A stretch of DNA of 64,000 nt from Lineus longissimus (GCF_910592395.1 NC_088325.1:5239501-5303500); one strand, 5' to 3'. Positions 42,356 through 54,362 are shown, numbered from the stretch's first letter. Program-made: numbers and translations. The notes: generated by a model from the letters alone, not told the origin.

Positions 42356-43298
42356 CAAGGAGGATACCGCGGTGACGTCACATCACGTGATCCCGACCCA
42401 TATTAGTGATCGCTATGGCCAATCAGATTCAGTCTACTGACAGCAGCAGCACTGAACACATCTCCACGTCTCACTGTCTGGTGCGCTCCTGTACACAAAA
42501 ACACCAATAGACATGAAATATTGCAATACCTAGTATGGATTCTTCCTGTGTAAAATAATATTTACAGAGCAGATTAACTTCCACGAATAAAAAAGACGTT
42601 TGGCGTGGCCAAAGTGCGGAAATAATGTCTCCGCTAAAATACACTACGAAATACACTAGGCAATGCACTACGCAATATACAGTAGAGATGCAGTTGAGTT
42701 TGTTATTGTTTTGACTTAATAGCCCGCCCATATCATAATATATTCATGTATTCATGAAGTATGAACTCATTTCTGTCCCATACAACTCTAAGAACAGTCA
42801 ATTTCTCCTTAAATCATCACCGAAACCACGATATCCGCAGGAAGATTTCGTTCTAGTGTCCGAAAATGCATGATATTACAGTGGCGCTAACTCGACAAAT
42901 AGAGGGGATCTATGGGGATCTATGCGAGTTTTAGGTCCAACAGGTCTCAAACTTGTAAAATCTGTAAACATGCCTCCAAATCCCATTATGATAATGAAGA
43001 GATTGCCCAATATCTGGGAGACTGTTTTAAACCCTCGCTAATTTTGGAAGATCGGTGCCCGGCTATTTGGTTTTAAAAACCCTATTTTTCCCCATCAAAA
43101 CAGCACTTTTCATTATTCAAATGATAGCTTATTGTCTGAAGACTTATTTCATAGCAGAAAAGTACTAATAACTCTGATTTGATGCGAAAAATCTAACTTT
43201 TTTGATGACTTGATTTTCCCTTGGCCGTGGATCGAGTTTGTTTACATTATGCAGCGCCATCTTGGAAAAGCCGTGACGTCACCGCGGTATCCTCCTTG
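42356..43298. mobile_element. 943-bp non-autonomous TIR element, 9-bp duplication
   Basis: Perfect 26-bp terminal inverted repeats start caaggaggataccgcggtga and end with its reverse complement. Directly outside lie identical 9-bp direct repeats gtcaacagg (42347-42355 and 43299-43307). Nine-base duplications are characteristic of Mutator-like elements, so this is best read as a MULE-type MITE. No transposase is encoded. Both TIRs contain a gtgacgtcac palindrome. The right end lies 28 bp before the gypsy 5' LTR. Confidence 0.88.
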
Positions 43299-43326
43299 GT
43301 CAACAGGTTTCAATACTTGGAGTAAT

Positions 43327-43502
43327 TGTGACCCTCTCTTATGCAACACCATGTACATGCTGTACGGTGGTCGGAAAGATGTTCGTGTGTCATTGCGATA
43401 TTCAAGAGAGCGTGTTTTACCAAATTTGTTACCATCAGAAACTATCGTGTTTTCGTCTGAATTGAAACACTGGAAATGGCGACGAAGCATGGGCTACATA
43501 AT
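43327..43502 (+). repeat. Gypsy 5' LTR
   Basis: Starts tgtgaccctctcttatgcaa and matches 56544-56733 throughout with substitutions and small gaps. It ends immediately before the primer-binding site. Its length, about 180 bp, is short for the group. Confidence 0.85.
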
Positions 43503-43520
43503 TGGAGGTTCTACCGAGAT
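43503..43520 (+). promoter_or_regulatory. Primer-binding site, tRNA-Gln-like
   Basis: tggaggttctaccgagat is complementary to the 3' end of animal tRNA-Gln (which ends atctcggtggaacctCCA) with one difference. It starts right after the LTR, where minus-strand DNA synthesis would be primed. Confidence 0.75.
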
Positions 43521-43646
43521 CATGATGGTAAAAAGGTGACAGTAAACGATATGAACTTGATGTAATCACGCTTCGAATCGGCACTCGTGCCGTACTGTAG
43601 TACATAGCCAAAAGCACCGGTGGCGCTGCACGTCGTTACTGCAGGC

Positions 43647-43895
43647 GATTCTAGGGCATTTGCCCCCCGGACATCTGCCCCCCGGATCTTTCCCCCCGGA
43701 TTTTTGCCTCCCGGACATTAGCCCCCCTAGAACTTCTGCCCCCCTAGGACATTTGCCCCCCGGACATAAGCCCCCGTAGGACTTCTGCCCCCCTAGGACT
43801 GCTGCCCCTAGGACATCTGCCCCTGGACATTAGCCCCCCAAGGACTTCTGCCACCCTAGGACATCTGTCCCCATAGGACTTCTGCCCCCCCTTAC
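43647..43895. repeat. MULE left terminal repeat array
   Basis: About a dozen tandem variants of a ~17-bp unit (ggacatttgccccccc or ggacttctgccccccta forms). The right end (46853-46957) has about six copies in inverse orientation. The arrays probably bind the transposase several times. Confidence 0.85.
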
Positions 43896-44556
43896 CGCCG
43901 GGGACAGTCAAAGAGAACTTTGATGAGTCGGTCAGTCCAAGAGTAGCAGGATGATCAGCTCTGGCCTGTATTAATAGATTTAAGAGCATACTTATATGCA
44001 TTACTCCAGGGCAATCCATAGGTCAAATGTAAGAATGGTAAGGATTGCTGTATTTCTTTTAAATGAAAATTACTGAAGGTAGCAGAATTACTGAAGGTAG
44101 CAGGTAGGCCAGCCTTCAGTAATTTTCAGCAAAAAATAACTTAAATAATCATTACCTTCTTTGACCCGTACTATAACTTCATTTCTTGATTGGTTGTGAT
44201 GGTGGAAGGAGACGGAGGTATCATGTGAAGTTTTCTATTTTAATCAAACAACAAACAAGTTTCAAAACATCAGATATACATGTACATGTAGTGATATACA
44301 TGTGCATATAGCAGCATAAAAAAGAAAAAGGCAAGAATCGCCAGAGAAAAACCAAATACAAATTACAGCTTGGTCAATGAACCTCTGACCATTTTAGAAT
44401 GAAAACAGAAAGAAGAAGATCGGAACTCCAACCCTGAGTTAAAATGTACTGTTACACTCGTGAGTACCCCTAACAATTGCTCATCTAGCCCGCTTCAAAT
44501 GACAGCAAGGTAAAATAAACAAAGTTTCAATATCAACTTGATTTTCCTCATCGACA

Positions 44557-45105
44557 CTACAAGTTAAAATTATGGGCAACCCCTCTCAAAAATCCAATAA
44601 TGTCCCTATTGGGGTAGTCTCCTACAAGGTTGTGCAACCTCTGTTGCACATTCCTGTACACAGCTCGCTTGACAGGAGGATTTTGGCCTGCTTGATTTTG
44701 GACCATTTGAACATGTGTCAGAGCATCCTCTCGCTTTAGGACCTCAAGAAATTTCCAGAAATTAGGGTGGTATGCCCCAACATCAGACTGAAACCGCCGG
44801 TGCCAGCCTTCCACGTGGTTGTTGGTTCTCGGTAGGTTGTCAAGTGTGCGCTGATGCATATTCCACATGGGTATGGGAAAGAGGGGATTTCTTCTGCCAT
44901 TGCCATTATCTCGCTCTTCTCCAATGTATGTAGCTTCGAAATACTGCAGAATAGGAAGAGCATTATCTGGGAGATAATCCTGCAATCCATTGAAACCAGC
45001 AATAACATCATCTTCAGGGAGGAATGCCAAGGAAGGAATCATACGGAGTTGTAACGCAAACTCTGCATATGCCTGGTAAGCATTGGCCAATCCTCGGGCT
45101 TGAAC
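44557..45105 (-). CDS. MULE transposase, exon 2
   Basis: Carries the third catalytic acid in R-T-N-N-H-V-E-G-W-H-R-R-F (about residue 110 of this exon) and the C-terminal helices, ending in a stop at 44557. An acceptor tttttttcag lies directly before it, and the frame joins exon 1 in phase 0 (Q then V-Q-A-R-G). The intron is 371 nt with GT-AG borders. Confidence 0.85.
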   Translation of the reverse strand, partial: VQARGLANAYQAYAEFALQLRMIPSLAFLPEDDVIAGFNGLQDYLPDNALPILQYFEATYIGEERDNGNGRRNPLFPIPMWNMHQRTLDNLPRTNNHVEGWHRRFQSDVGAYHPNFWKFLEVLKREDALTHVQMVQNQAGQNPPVKRAVYRNVQQRLHNLVGDYPNRDIIGFLRGVAHNFNL

Positions 45106-45476
45106 CTGAAAAAAATGACATTTCGTACACAACTATGGCAAGCAATAAGGGCAAGCAAAATATTTTTAGATTATCGCCCATGGCAATTGTCGGGGCCGCC
45201 GGTTAAACGTTTTAATTTTTTATTGAATCGTGGTAAATCCGTAAACAATTGCTTTGACTGATGAGTGACGAGTTGAAGAACCTGGAGAATCAAATATACC
45301 GGGTACGATTATCAAAAATCAATTAGAAAAAGAATTTGGGAGGTCATATGACAGACGTTCCAATTTTTGGAATGTTCCAATTTCTTTTGGAACTCCAAGC
45401 ATACTGAAATTGGTATGTCTGATTTATTTTGAACGAACCAAAATTTCAGGTTTTCCCCCTACTTTGGCATATTTAC

Positions 45477-46100
45477 CTGACGATATACATTTTGAGTCAT
45501 GTGAAAGAAACATCCTTTCACCTCCACGTCGGGGAACACGTCCAGTATGGCATTCATGGCTGCCCGTTCGAAGTCAATGAGCACTTCTGTCGGCTGGAGG
45601 CCGTTCACCCCACCTGCGATGGCCGACACTTCTTGAAGAACACGCGCATAGGTATCCTGTCTCTTATTGGTGATGAGAGCGTACACACTAGGGAAAACAC
45701 TTCCGTTAGCTGTTAAACTGTGAATGGTGTACAGTTGGAAAAAGACTTCTGGCACTACTTTAAATGTTCCGTCGGCAAACCAGAAATCAGACGTTGCAAG
45801 GCATTGTTGCCCATCTTCACTCATATATATGAGTATTCTGTCAGCTTCTCCTTCACCATTATCAAACCTTAAAAAGATACCATCTCTAGCTGTCATTTGA
45901 TACTGTCTGGGGATAATAACATCTGCAGCACTGGCCGGGACAGGAGGTTGGTTTCCAGCACGCTGTCTGTTTCGTCGGATATTTCTGCGGACGTTTGTTA
46001 TGGGTGTCATAGCTCCAGCGGCTGCATCACTCATGTTTTGCACTCCTGCTGTAATTATCTGTTGTGGAGTTTCTTCTGTTTCTTCCGCTCTCTGTTTCAT
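45477..46100 (-). CDS. MULE transposase, exon 1
   Basis: Encodes the MULE DDE core. The first Asp is in F-A-D-G-T-F-K-V-V-P. The second is in L-I-D-F-E-R-A-A, followed by the C-F-F-H zinc-like motif of the family (G-C-F-F-H-M-T-Q-N). The third acid lies on exon 2. It ends at a CAG|gtaaat donor at 45476/45477. The ATG at 46100 is the first in frame; a stop lies just upstream, separating it from the FLYWCH frame. The two exons together give about 390 residues with all catalytic residues kept, so the enzyme may be active. Confidence 0.85.
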
Positions 46101-46111
46101 ATTGCTCTATT

Positions 46112-46357
46112 TCATATTTCATATATGCTCCTCACTGTCAGCATTTCAACTCGAGCAGCATCTCCAGCATGTGTATGGTCGTTCACCCTCTGCACAACCT
46201 GGTTGTTCATGATGTTCAAATTTGCTTTGCACTCACTTCGTCGTCTTTGCTCACATTCCCAACTTTCCTTCCCCTCGCTTAAATCTTTTTGCTTAACATA
46301 ACAGAAACCTTCAAAGAGAAGCTTCCTCCCTCCACGACTAGTTGCTATGAACTCCAT
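46112..46357 (-). pseudogene. FLYWCH zinc finger of the MULE, out of frame
   Basis: An 81-codon frame with the FLYWCH pattern: G-F-C-Y-V ... W-E-C-E-Q-R-R-R-S-E-C-K-A ... H-T-H. FLYWCH fingers precede the DDE core in animal MULE transposases and bind the termini. The frame ends 12 bp before the transposase ATG and is out of phase with it. The intervening sequence has a repeated tatgaaata motif, suggesting a short insertion that separated the two parts. Confidence 0.7.
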
Positions 46358-46852
46358 GACTGATTGACACTGGCAGAACTGTACTAGTACAAGCTCTATG
46401 GTCGGTCACATGTACATGTACTAAAAATAGATTCACAGAAACATTGTATGACAGAGGCATTTCTCAGAAAAGGAGTATCATTAGGCCACTTTTAAAAAAA
46501 GCTGGTTAGCGTCCTTGCTTCTGGGAGGAGGTGGGTAGGGGAGGTGTTTTGTTTTTTTTAATTCATTTAAAGGCTGAAAATATAGCTGCTGAGCAAATAA
46601 AAAAAATCTGAAATATGGAAAAATCCGGGTAGGTGTACATTCTAGTGTAAAATGCACTATAAATTTTGGCTCTCGAGCACTTTGTCGGGTAGGAAGGGGA
46701 CGCTAACTACCTTTTTTTAATTCGGGCTTAGCTACGCAAGCCTATCGCGTCACAAGCATCGGAATAGCATTCCGCGACGTTACTATATATAGAATTATCG
46801 TTACTATAAATAGAAAAGAAACAATGTATTCATAAATACTATGTGGGCTAAT

Positions 46853-46957
46853 GCCCGGGGGGCAAATGTCCGGGGGGCAGATGTCCTAGGGGGGCAGAAG
46901 TCCTATGGGGGCTAATGTCCGGGGGGCAAATGTCCGTGGGGCAAATGTCCTGATACC
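46853..46957. repeat. MULE right terminal repeat array
   Basis: About six units such as ggggggcaaatgtccg, inverse to the left array, ending just before the actgcaggc duplication. Confidence 0.85.
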
Positions 46958-47026
46958 ACTGCAGGCACAGCTGATGCGTGCTGGTCAATACGTTGTACAT
47001 ACAAGATAAAATAGAAGCATACAAGG

Positions 47027-47963
47027 ATGACTACAGGAGGCCTGGGCGACGGTAAGGATGATAAGCCGCCTGGGGATAGGCATACGGACGACACAGAGGA
47101 TTTGAGGGGTGAATTGAACAAATTGCAAAAAGACTATGCTATGTTATGCAATAAATTGAGAAACATTAGCATGAAGGAAATGGGTGCAAAGACTTCAACG
47201 CCAGCGGCGGATGACTGACACATGCCTCGATTACATGCAGCATTCCATAATGTTAGTGGTGTTGATGGTGACAATTTAATAAAGGCATTGCGGAGAGAGT
47301 TCAAAATAACAGGTCAAATAGGGGTACTTGGTGAAAAAGAGAAACTGAGTTTTTCAAGCCTGGCACATCAAATAGAGGCTGGTGTTGAGAAAGGTTATGA
47401 AGAAAAGGAGATTATCAGAGCGGTTATGGAAGCACACTTCATAGTTATCTCGAAGGTAAACCGGGTGTAACCCTGGACAGTCTAAGAACGATGTTAAGGT
47501 TTCACTATAGAGAAAGGAATGCGACCGCGCTGTACAAAGACTTGATTGGTTTGACACAAGCGTCACGCGAGAGTGCTCAGGACTTCCTGCTGAGGGCATT
47601 GGATGTTCGTCAAAAGGTGGCGTTCGCGTCTGGAGAAGCCGAGTCTGACAAAGTGTACGATGGTGCTTTAGTACAGAAAATGTTTCTAAACGCTGTTTTG
47701 GCAGGATTGCGCAGTGAAAGCATAAAGAATGAAATGGGGCCTATGTTCAAACAGGAGGTTACTGACGACGTATTGTTGGATGCAATGTACATCGCTTCTC
47801 AACATGAGACAGAAAGGTTGGCGAAGATAGGTAAAGGTACTGTTGCCTCGATCAGTAAAGTCAATCGGGCAAACTGAAGATAGCGCACTGGCTTCAGCGA
47901 TAAAGGATTTACGAAAGGAACTGACAATAGCTTCACTGAAAGCTGAAGTGGCAGAACTACGAT
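47027..47963 (+). pseudogene. Gypsy gag, multiply frameshifted
   Basis: Three successive frames (47027-47218, 47222-47470, 47491-47877) and a continuation to about 47963 give a capsid-like protein. It has an N-terminal coiled stretch, then a conserved capsid region with L-R-F-H-Y-R-E-R-N-A-T-A-L-Y and Q-D-F-L-L-R-A-L-D. The last part (A-S-L-K-A-E-V-A-E-L-R) is cut off by the LINE insertion; the zinc knuckle lies beyond it at about 50927. Confidence 0.75.
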
Positions 47964-47969
47964 AAGCTT

Positions 47970-50825
47970 AATAATAATAATATAATAATAAACGAATTTA
48001 TATAGCGCCGCTTTAAATTAAATTCTCAGCGGCGCTTTACAATACATACATAGATATAAAAAATTAACCATAAAACACATTGAATAAAACACTATCTAGA
48101 GGAAATATAGGTTAAAAAGGTGCGTCTTTAAACATTTTTGTAAGGTGCCATTGTTTTGGACAATCTAATTTTTTCCAGCAATTTGTTCCAGAGCTGTGTG
48201 GCGCTGACACTGTACGCCCTATCTCCGGCTGTCTTCTTCTTGGACTTACATTGAGTAAGTCTCGGTGCCGCTCCTGCCCTGGTTGTTCTCTGGGTCGAAA
48301 GAAGCGGCAGCCAAAGATAGGCAGGGCCACCGCCATACACAGCTCTGTAAGCAAAGGTTAAAAGTTTAAATTGAGTTCTAGCATAAACTGGTAGCCAGTG
48401 AAGTTGACGGAGGACAGAAGTTATATGGTCTCTTCTCTTGGTGTTGGTAACAAGTCGTGCAGCTTGATTTTGAATTTTCTGCAGGCGGTTGAGTTCATGA
48501 TCTGGCAAACCAAAGTACAACGAATTGCAAAAGTCCAATTTAGATGTGATAAAAGCATGGGTTAAGGTAACCAAAAGTCCGGAAGGGAGATATTTTTTCA
48601 TGGAGGCAATTTTGCGTAATTGGAAATAACCTGCGGATACAACACTTGATATTTGATCATGAAAAGTCATTGTGTTGTCAAAGATAAAACCTAGATTACG
48701 AGCTTTTTTTAGACGGCAGAATTTCAGCATTGCCCATGTGCAGTACAATATCATTTGGTCGCATTTGATCCTGAGAAGGGGACATGAGTAGAATAAGCTC
48801 AATCTTCAGGTCATTTAATTTCACTCATCCACTTGCGGACCTCGCCAAGACATGCCTCCACCCTGATCATGACACTTGGCAATGATTACGTAGGAGTGAG
48901 CTGGAACGCAGCCATTTTTGAGTGTCATCTGCGAACAAGTGGGAGGTAAGGTCATGGTCGGTTAGGATCGCTACTAGTGGCTGAGTGTAACAAGAAAAAA
49001 GAAGCGGCCCAAGCACACTGCCCTGCGGAACCCCATAAAGCAAATTGTGCGATTCAGACAAATCGCCCTCGACCTTGACCCGGAAACACAGGCCCGTGAG
49101 GTAAGAGTCAAACCAGGCAAGGGCCATGCCGCCAATGCCAACGACTTCTCGCAATCTACTCAGAAGGATGGTGTGGTCAATGGTGTCGAACGCGGCCGAC
49201 AAATCTAACAGAAACATGGCCACACCCTCCCTCCTATCCAAACTACGAAGTACACTGTCGGCAATAGAAGTCAAAGCTGTTTCAACACTATGACCTGGAC
49301 GATACGCTGACTGGTTTGGAGTGTAAATGTTATGCTCAGCAAGATGTTCGTGGAGACGAGCAGCGACGATACGCTCCAGAAGCATGGAAAAGTACATGAG
49401 GTTGGACACAGGCCGATAGTTCTTGAGATCAGAAATGTCCGCATCCTGTTTCTTTAAAATGGGAGTAACGATGGCCAGTTTCATCTCATCAGTTCTCATG
49501 TATTCATTGATCAATTCTACCAATTTGGGTAGAATGTTGGTGAGAATATCCTTGAGTAACGACGCTGGGATCGGGTCAAGGGATGAAGTCTTGACAGGGG
49601 TGCTCCTGATTATGGTGTTAAGTTCACTAACTGTCGGAGATAAGTGGGTTGACGGGGGTTTTACAACGTTTCTGACCCGTAGTTGGCAAATCAGCGCCCA
49701 AATCTTTTCGAACTTTCACAATCTTTTGATCGAAGTAATCAACGAATATATTAGCTAGTTCAGTGTTAGACACGCCATCAAGGTTCAAGGTAGCAGCCGA
49801 TTGATCAGCAGTCAGTTTTGAAAATATTGTAAAAAGTTCGCGCTGAGAGTTATTAGCACTCGACAAGTGTGAAGTATAGTATGTCCGTTTCGCCTCTTTA
49901 ATGATTGCAGAGGAGGTTTTGACCTATTGAGTATAGATCTGCTTGTGCACCTCAAGGCCAGATGACCGCCAACGTGCCTCACGTCTTCGCAGTGCCCGGA
50001 CTGCCACCACCTCTTTCGACATCCGTGGCTCCGATTGTCGAATCTTAGGTTGTACTAGCTTGGCAGGTGCATGATCATCCAGGGCAACACGCAGAACATT
50101 GTGGAAACCCTCGAATGCCTTGTTGGCCCCATCATCGAAGGAACACGTGGCTGAGAGGACATCAGACGTAAACCTATATCGATCAATACTCCGAATGTTA
50201 CGGGCCAATACTTTAGGATGCTTTTCGGATTGAGATTTTGCAATGTCAATTGGGAGATCGAATGTTACGAGAAAATGATCAGAACCTGTTTTGTCGGTCA
50301 CATTGAGGTTCAGCTTTTCCTACGGTGAGCCACTGCGTGGTGAGCACTCCATCACAGAGTGAGACAAACCAACATGGTCCAGCATGTCCCTTTTTGTGAG
50401 TTGGCATGTTCACCAATTGAATGAGGCCAAACCTGGATATGCTTTCATTAAATCTTTTGACATTGGTATCCATGTGATCATCCATGTGGATATTGAAATC
50501 GCCAGCAAAAACCGTGGTTGCAGCAGACATTGTTGCCACTGACAAATGGTCCTGAATCTCATTGAGGAACTGCGGAATGGATTTTTCCGGCGGACGGTAG
50601 ACAAGAAGAAACCGAACATGACGACTGGAGTGATGCAGGACATATTCATGGTGTTCATATGACAAGGCATGAGTGGTAGATCTGCAGCTGATATCAAGAT
50701 GTTCACGATAAATCATACCAACACCACCACCTCGCTTATTATCCCGAGGGTTATGATGCAGCTTGAACCCTTCTGGAACGAGATCGTGTAGCTTGGTCAG
50801 AAGCAGCATTAGGCTTTGTCTTCTA
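47970..50825 (-). mobile_element. L2-like LINE, 5'-truncated, inserted in gypsy gag
   Basis: The minus-strand copy ends at low coordinates in an AT-rich tail of taa/ata repeats (47972-47993), next to ggcgctatataaattcg-type 3' UTR, a form seen in L2/CR1-group elements. Its 5' end falls inside the endonuclease region near 50825. Possible target duplication: ctacgata before the tail and ctactgata at the 5' end. It interrupts gag, so it postdates the gypsy insertion. Confidence 0.8.
48128..50820 (-). pseudogene. L2-like endonuclease/reverse transcriptase, broken
   Basis: Endonuclease pieces with G-G-G-V-G and G-D-F-N-I-H (50279-50820) and a S-D-H-F-L-V-T-F motif in the next frame (50301) come first. 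The reverse transcriptase follows at 49523-48867, with N-Y-R-P-V-S-N, L-L-D-L-S-A-A-F-D-T-I-D-H, G-V-P-Q-G-S-V-L-G-P and H-L-F-A-D-D-T. The C-terminal region is at 48802-48128 (L-D-F-C-N-S-L, R-L-Q-K-I-Q-N-Q-A-A-R-L, A-T-Q-L-W-N-K-L). At least four frame changes or stops separate these parts. Confidence 0.82.
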
Positions 50826-50839
50826 CTGATACCGGTACT

Positions 50840-51860
50840 GCAGAATCGACTCAAAGGGGGAAAACCACGGAAATGGCGATCTTGCGCTGCTAGTAAGGAC
50901 AATCCCAAACAATTTAGACATTGTTTTCGGTGTGGTGGAGATCACTTTTTGGCGGGATGTACACAACCCAGGGATCAGCAAGGAAAAGCCAAGGGGCCAC
51001 TCCCAAGGGACAGGCAGTGAGCCCAAAGAAGATCAACAAGTCCCACCTGCGCCAGGAAAATATAGTGTCAGTTAAGAAGGCAGACATTTTCCGGATGGGA
51101 ACATGGCCAGGAGAACGGCTTATGCCCCCCAAGAAAAGGGTGAAATTAGTAGCATTAGTAGGTCGGCAATGTTTGGTTAGGTGCAAACTACAAGAAGTAG
51201 AGACCTTGGCATTGTGGGACAACGGTGCTCAAGTGCAGTTTTGCCACAGTCTTGGTTGGAAAAAAACTTGTCAAATACTCAAATCAGGAGCATATAGGAG
51301 TTAATAAGTCAGTCTCTGTCCCTGAACGCAGCAAACGGGAAAGACATTCCTTACTTGGGGTGGGTAAAGGTCGAGTTTAGTGCACCTGAGGACAGTGGTT
51401 TTCAGTATAGTCTAAGCGTTCCTTTTCTTGTCACTGGGGATAGCGACAAATATCCCATCGCTGGCTTCAATGTGATTGAACTAGGACCCAAGATGAATGA
51501 AATGGACATTTACAAACTGTTTCCAACTCTTAAGGCTGAGAAAAGTGATGCTTTGGTCTCATTGTTGCAGGAGCCAGAGGAGGACTTTTTAGCAGTAGTT
51601 AAGACTGGCCGAAACAGGATAGTCGTACCAGCAAATCAAGAGTTACTGGTACCGTGTCGGGTACATCAGGTTCAACTGGTCACGAGAAAGCTGTTTTGTT
51701 TGAACCTTCAGTCACTGGCTGTTTGCCGGAAAGTTTGTCGTGGTCGGCGGGTGTGGTAAACTTAACGACTGGGAGTTCAGCGAGAGTAAAAGTCCCAGTA
51801 AGGAACTCATCAAACCAGAACATTAGTTTACCAAGTCGACTGGTAATAGGCATAGTCAAC
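50840..51860 (+). pseudogene. Gypsy zinc knuckle and protease region
   Basis: Resumes after the LINE with the knuckle R-H-C-F-R-C-G-G-D-H-F-L-A-G-C at about 50925-50965 (Cys-x2-Cys-x3-His-x4-Cys, one residue shorter than usual). It then carries a protease-like L-W-D-N-G-A-Q-V near 51216, where the family has D-T-G or D-S-G, so the catalytic triad is altered. Frames change at 51020, 51304 and 51760. Confidence 0.7.
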
Positions 51861-51942
51861 TAATAGGAACGGTGATGGATGAAGCAAAGGACGATCAAAC
51901 TTTTGTAATGTAAATGAGCAAGCTATTGTAAATGAACAATCA

Positions 51943-52853
51943 GTGGTGACTCGTGCTGTCAACATAGCTTCAAGTATACAACCAACGAACACAACGGAAC
52001 AGCCTACGACGACAAAGGAACATCCACCGAAGACAACTGGAGGATCATCAGAGTCATGGTTACCGCCAGTGGATCTTTGTCATCTCCCAGCAGAGCAAAG
52101 GAAATCGGTAGAGGAGATGTTAATTGAGGAATGCGACGCCTTCGCCAAAGGTAGTGATTACCTTGGTTGTGTTCCAAATTTACAGATGAAAATAAACTTG
52201 AAGGATCCAGAACCCGTGAGCCAGCCATCCCGGAAAATACCGAACCCACTCTTTAAGGAGCTACGCAACTACTTGGAGGATATTTTGAGAGAAGGCGGGA
52301 TCCGAAAGTCACATTCCAGCTACTCGTCACCTCTAGTTTGTGTTCGGAAGAAAGATGGTGGATTGAGGGTTTGTGGCGACTATCGAGAGCTCAATCAGAA
52401 ATGTTATCCTGACCGACAACAACTAATGCGTATCCAAGACATCCTAGACATGTTAGATGGAAACTCAAGGATCAGAGTACTGGATCAAGGAAAGGCGCAT
52501 CATCAGGGGTTTCTGGAGGAATTAAGTCGTCCGCTGACTGCTTTCAGCACTCCATGGGGACTGTACGGGTTCAAAAAAATTACCTTTGGACTCTCGGGGG
52601 CACCACCGGTATTTCAGCGCTACATGGTGGAATGTTTGGATGGAATGGTGTATGAAATATGTATTCCGTATCTCGATATGATGTGATGGTGTACTCAAAA
52701 ATCTTCGAAGAGAATCTTGAACATGTACGAAAAGTACTTTGTCGTCTGAAGGAACATGGTATCAAACTAAAGCCTAGCAAGGGTTTGTTATTTCGGAGAG
52801 AAGTCCGATATATAGTAAGACAGGTGTCTAAACGAGGATGGACAACCCGTTGA
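51943..52853 (+). pseudogene. Gypsy reverse transcriptase, frameshifted
   Basis: Typical gypsy order: I-R-K-S-H-S-S-Y-S-S-P-L-V-C-V-R-K-K-D-G, L-R-V-C-G-D-Y-R-E-L-N, R-V-L-D-Q-G-K-A-H-H-Q, then F-G-L-S-G-A-P-P-V-F-Q-R. The Y-L-D-D box is destroyed at about 52672 by a 2-base insertion (Y-L-D-M-M then a stop). The next frame continues with V-M-V-Y-S-K. The thumb follows, but RNase H is not recognised and seems deleted. Confidence 0.82.
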
Positions 52854-53025
52854 CATATGTGTTCTCTACAGCGAAACTTAATGCAACAGGTTATCACTGG
52901 TAGCAGATCTGTCCAATTTCCGTCTTAAGATCAAATACTTGCCAGGTTGACAAAATACCGTAGCATACCCGCTTTCGAGACATCCCAGGGACTTTCAGGA
53001 ATACAGAAAGAACTGCTCAGAGCCA

Positions 53026-54135
53026 GTGAGTGTGGAGGATTACCAATATTCACTACCGGCAATGCAAATACAGCAAACTGAGACCAATTCACCATGGGCA
53101 GTGGCAACAATGGTAAATCCAATCGTGGTAGGAGATATGCCAGATTCTGTTGGGACTTTATCTAAGGCTGAAATACGTAGGAGTCAGAAAGATGATGGCA
53201 CAATCGGGAAAGTGATCGGCTGGCTGGAGGATGGAAAGTATCCCTCATCAAGGCCGCGGAGGCAGGAATGCAATTCTATTTAAGTTCTGTTCCGGAGTTG
53301 GAGTAACCTCAGCATCGATAAAGACGGAATACTGTGGATAAAGAATGGAAATCAGAATCAGTTGGTATCACCGGAGAAATACCGCCGCCTGATCTACAAG
53401 GAGCTTCATCAAGACATGGGTCATTTGGGAGCAGAAAAAGTGTTGGCACTTGCACGTGACAGAGTGTATTGGCCCCACATGTAGCGAGATATCGAACATT
53501 ATGTTTCCAAACAGTGCAGTTGTTTGAATAACAAGCGGCCTCAGAAACCTACAGGGACCCCGTTAGTCAACATCACATCGACTGCGCCGTTTGATCTTGT
53601 GTCTTTGGATTTTCTTCACTTAGAAAGAAGCAAGGGTGGACAGGAATATATCTTGTTCCTAGTTGACCACTTCACACGTTATGCTGTTGCATACCCTACC
53701 TCAGACAAGTCAGCGAAAACGGCAGCTAGCAAGTTGTTCAACGATTACGTATTTAAGTTACGTTTTCCTAAAAGGATCCATCATGATCAAGGAAAGGAGT
53801 TCGAGAATAAACTTTTTCGAAAATTACAGGAGTTGTCGGGTTTAAATTCAACGAGAACGACTCCGTACCATTCGGAGGGGGACGGACAAGTTGAATGCAT
53901 AAATCGAACATTGCTGGCTATGCTGAGGTCATTGGAAGAATCGCAGAAGAGCAAGTGGAGTGACCATGTAAATAAGCTCATTTTTGCCTGTATCTCTACG
54001 AAACATGAGTCAACTGGATATTCACCGTTTCACTTACTCTTTGGTCGCAAGCCTAGGTTGCCCGTGGACAATCTTTTTCATCTGCAACCGAACTCTGATA
54101 ATCTTTCGACATATGAGTATGTTACGCAATGGTAA
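53026..54135 (+). pseudogene. Gypsy integrase, with stops
   Basis: An H2C2-type zinc region lies at about 53395-53530 (E-L-H-Q-D-M-G-H-L-G and C-S-C) with an in-frame TAG. The catalytic core has D in L-V-S-L-D-F-L-H-L, D in H-H-D-Q-G-K-E-F and E in G-Q-V-E-C-I-N-R-T, so the D,D35E set is present. The segment 53524-54135 is an open 203-codon frame. Confidence 0.82.
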
Positions 54136-54362
54136 AAAGCCATGCAAGAGGCAGACATGATTGCTGCGGCAAAGTCCGAGGAAAAGGCAAAGAGAAACAA
54201 GCGATATTACGATACCAAAGCCTGAGGCGAGGAGCTACAAGTTGGAGATAGTGAGATAGTAGAAACCTAAGTCAAAGGGGTGGTCCTGGTAAGCTGAGGG
54301 CTTACTAGGAAGAGAATGTTCATGTTGTAAAGTCAAGAAAGGGTGATCCCAAAACCAGCCCA

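Larger units (their letters stand above)
43647..46957 (-). mobile_element. MULE DNA transposon with 9-bp target duplication
   Basis: A 3311-bp element flanked by identical 9-bp direct repeats actgcaggc (43638-43646 and 46958-46966), the hallmark of Mutator-like elements. The ends are inverted: gattctagggcatttgcccc on the left, with a right end whose complement reads ggtatcaggacatttgcccc. Inside is a two-exon transposase gene on the minus strand, preceded by a FLYWCH finger frame. It sits in the gypsy leader and is therefore younger than the gypsy element. Confidence 0.92.
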
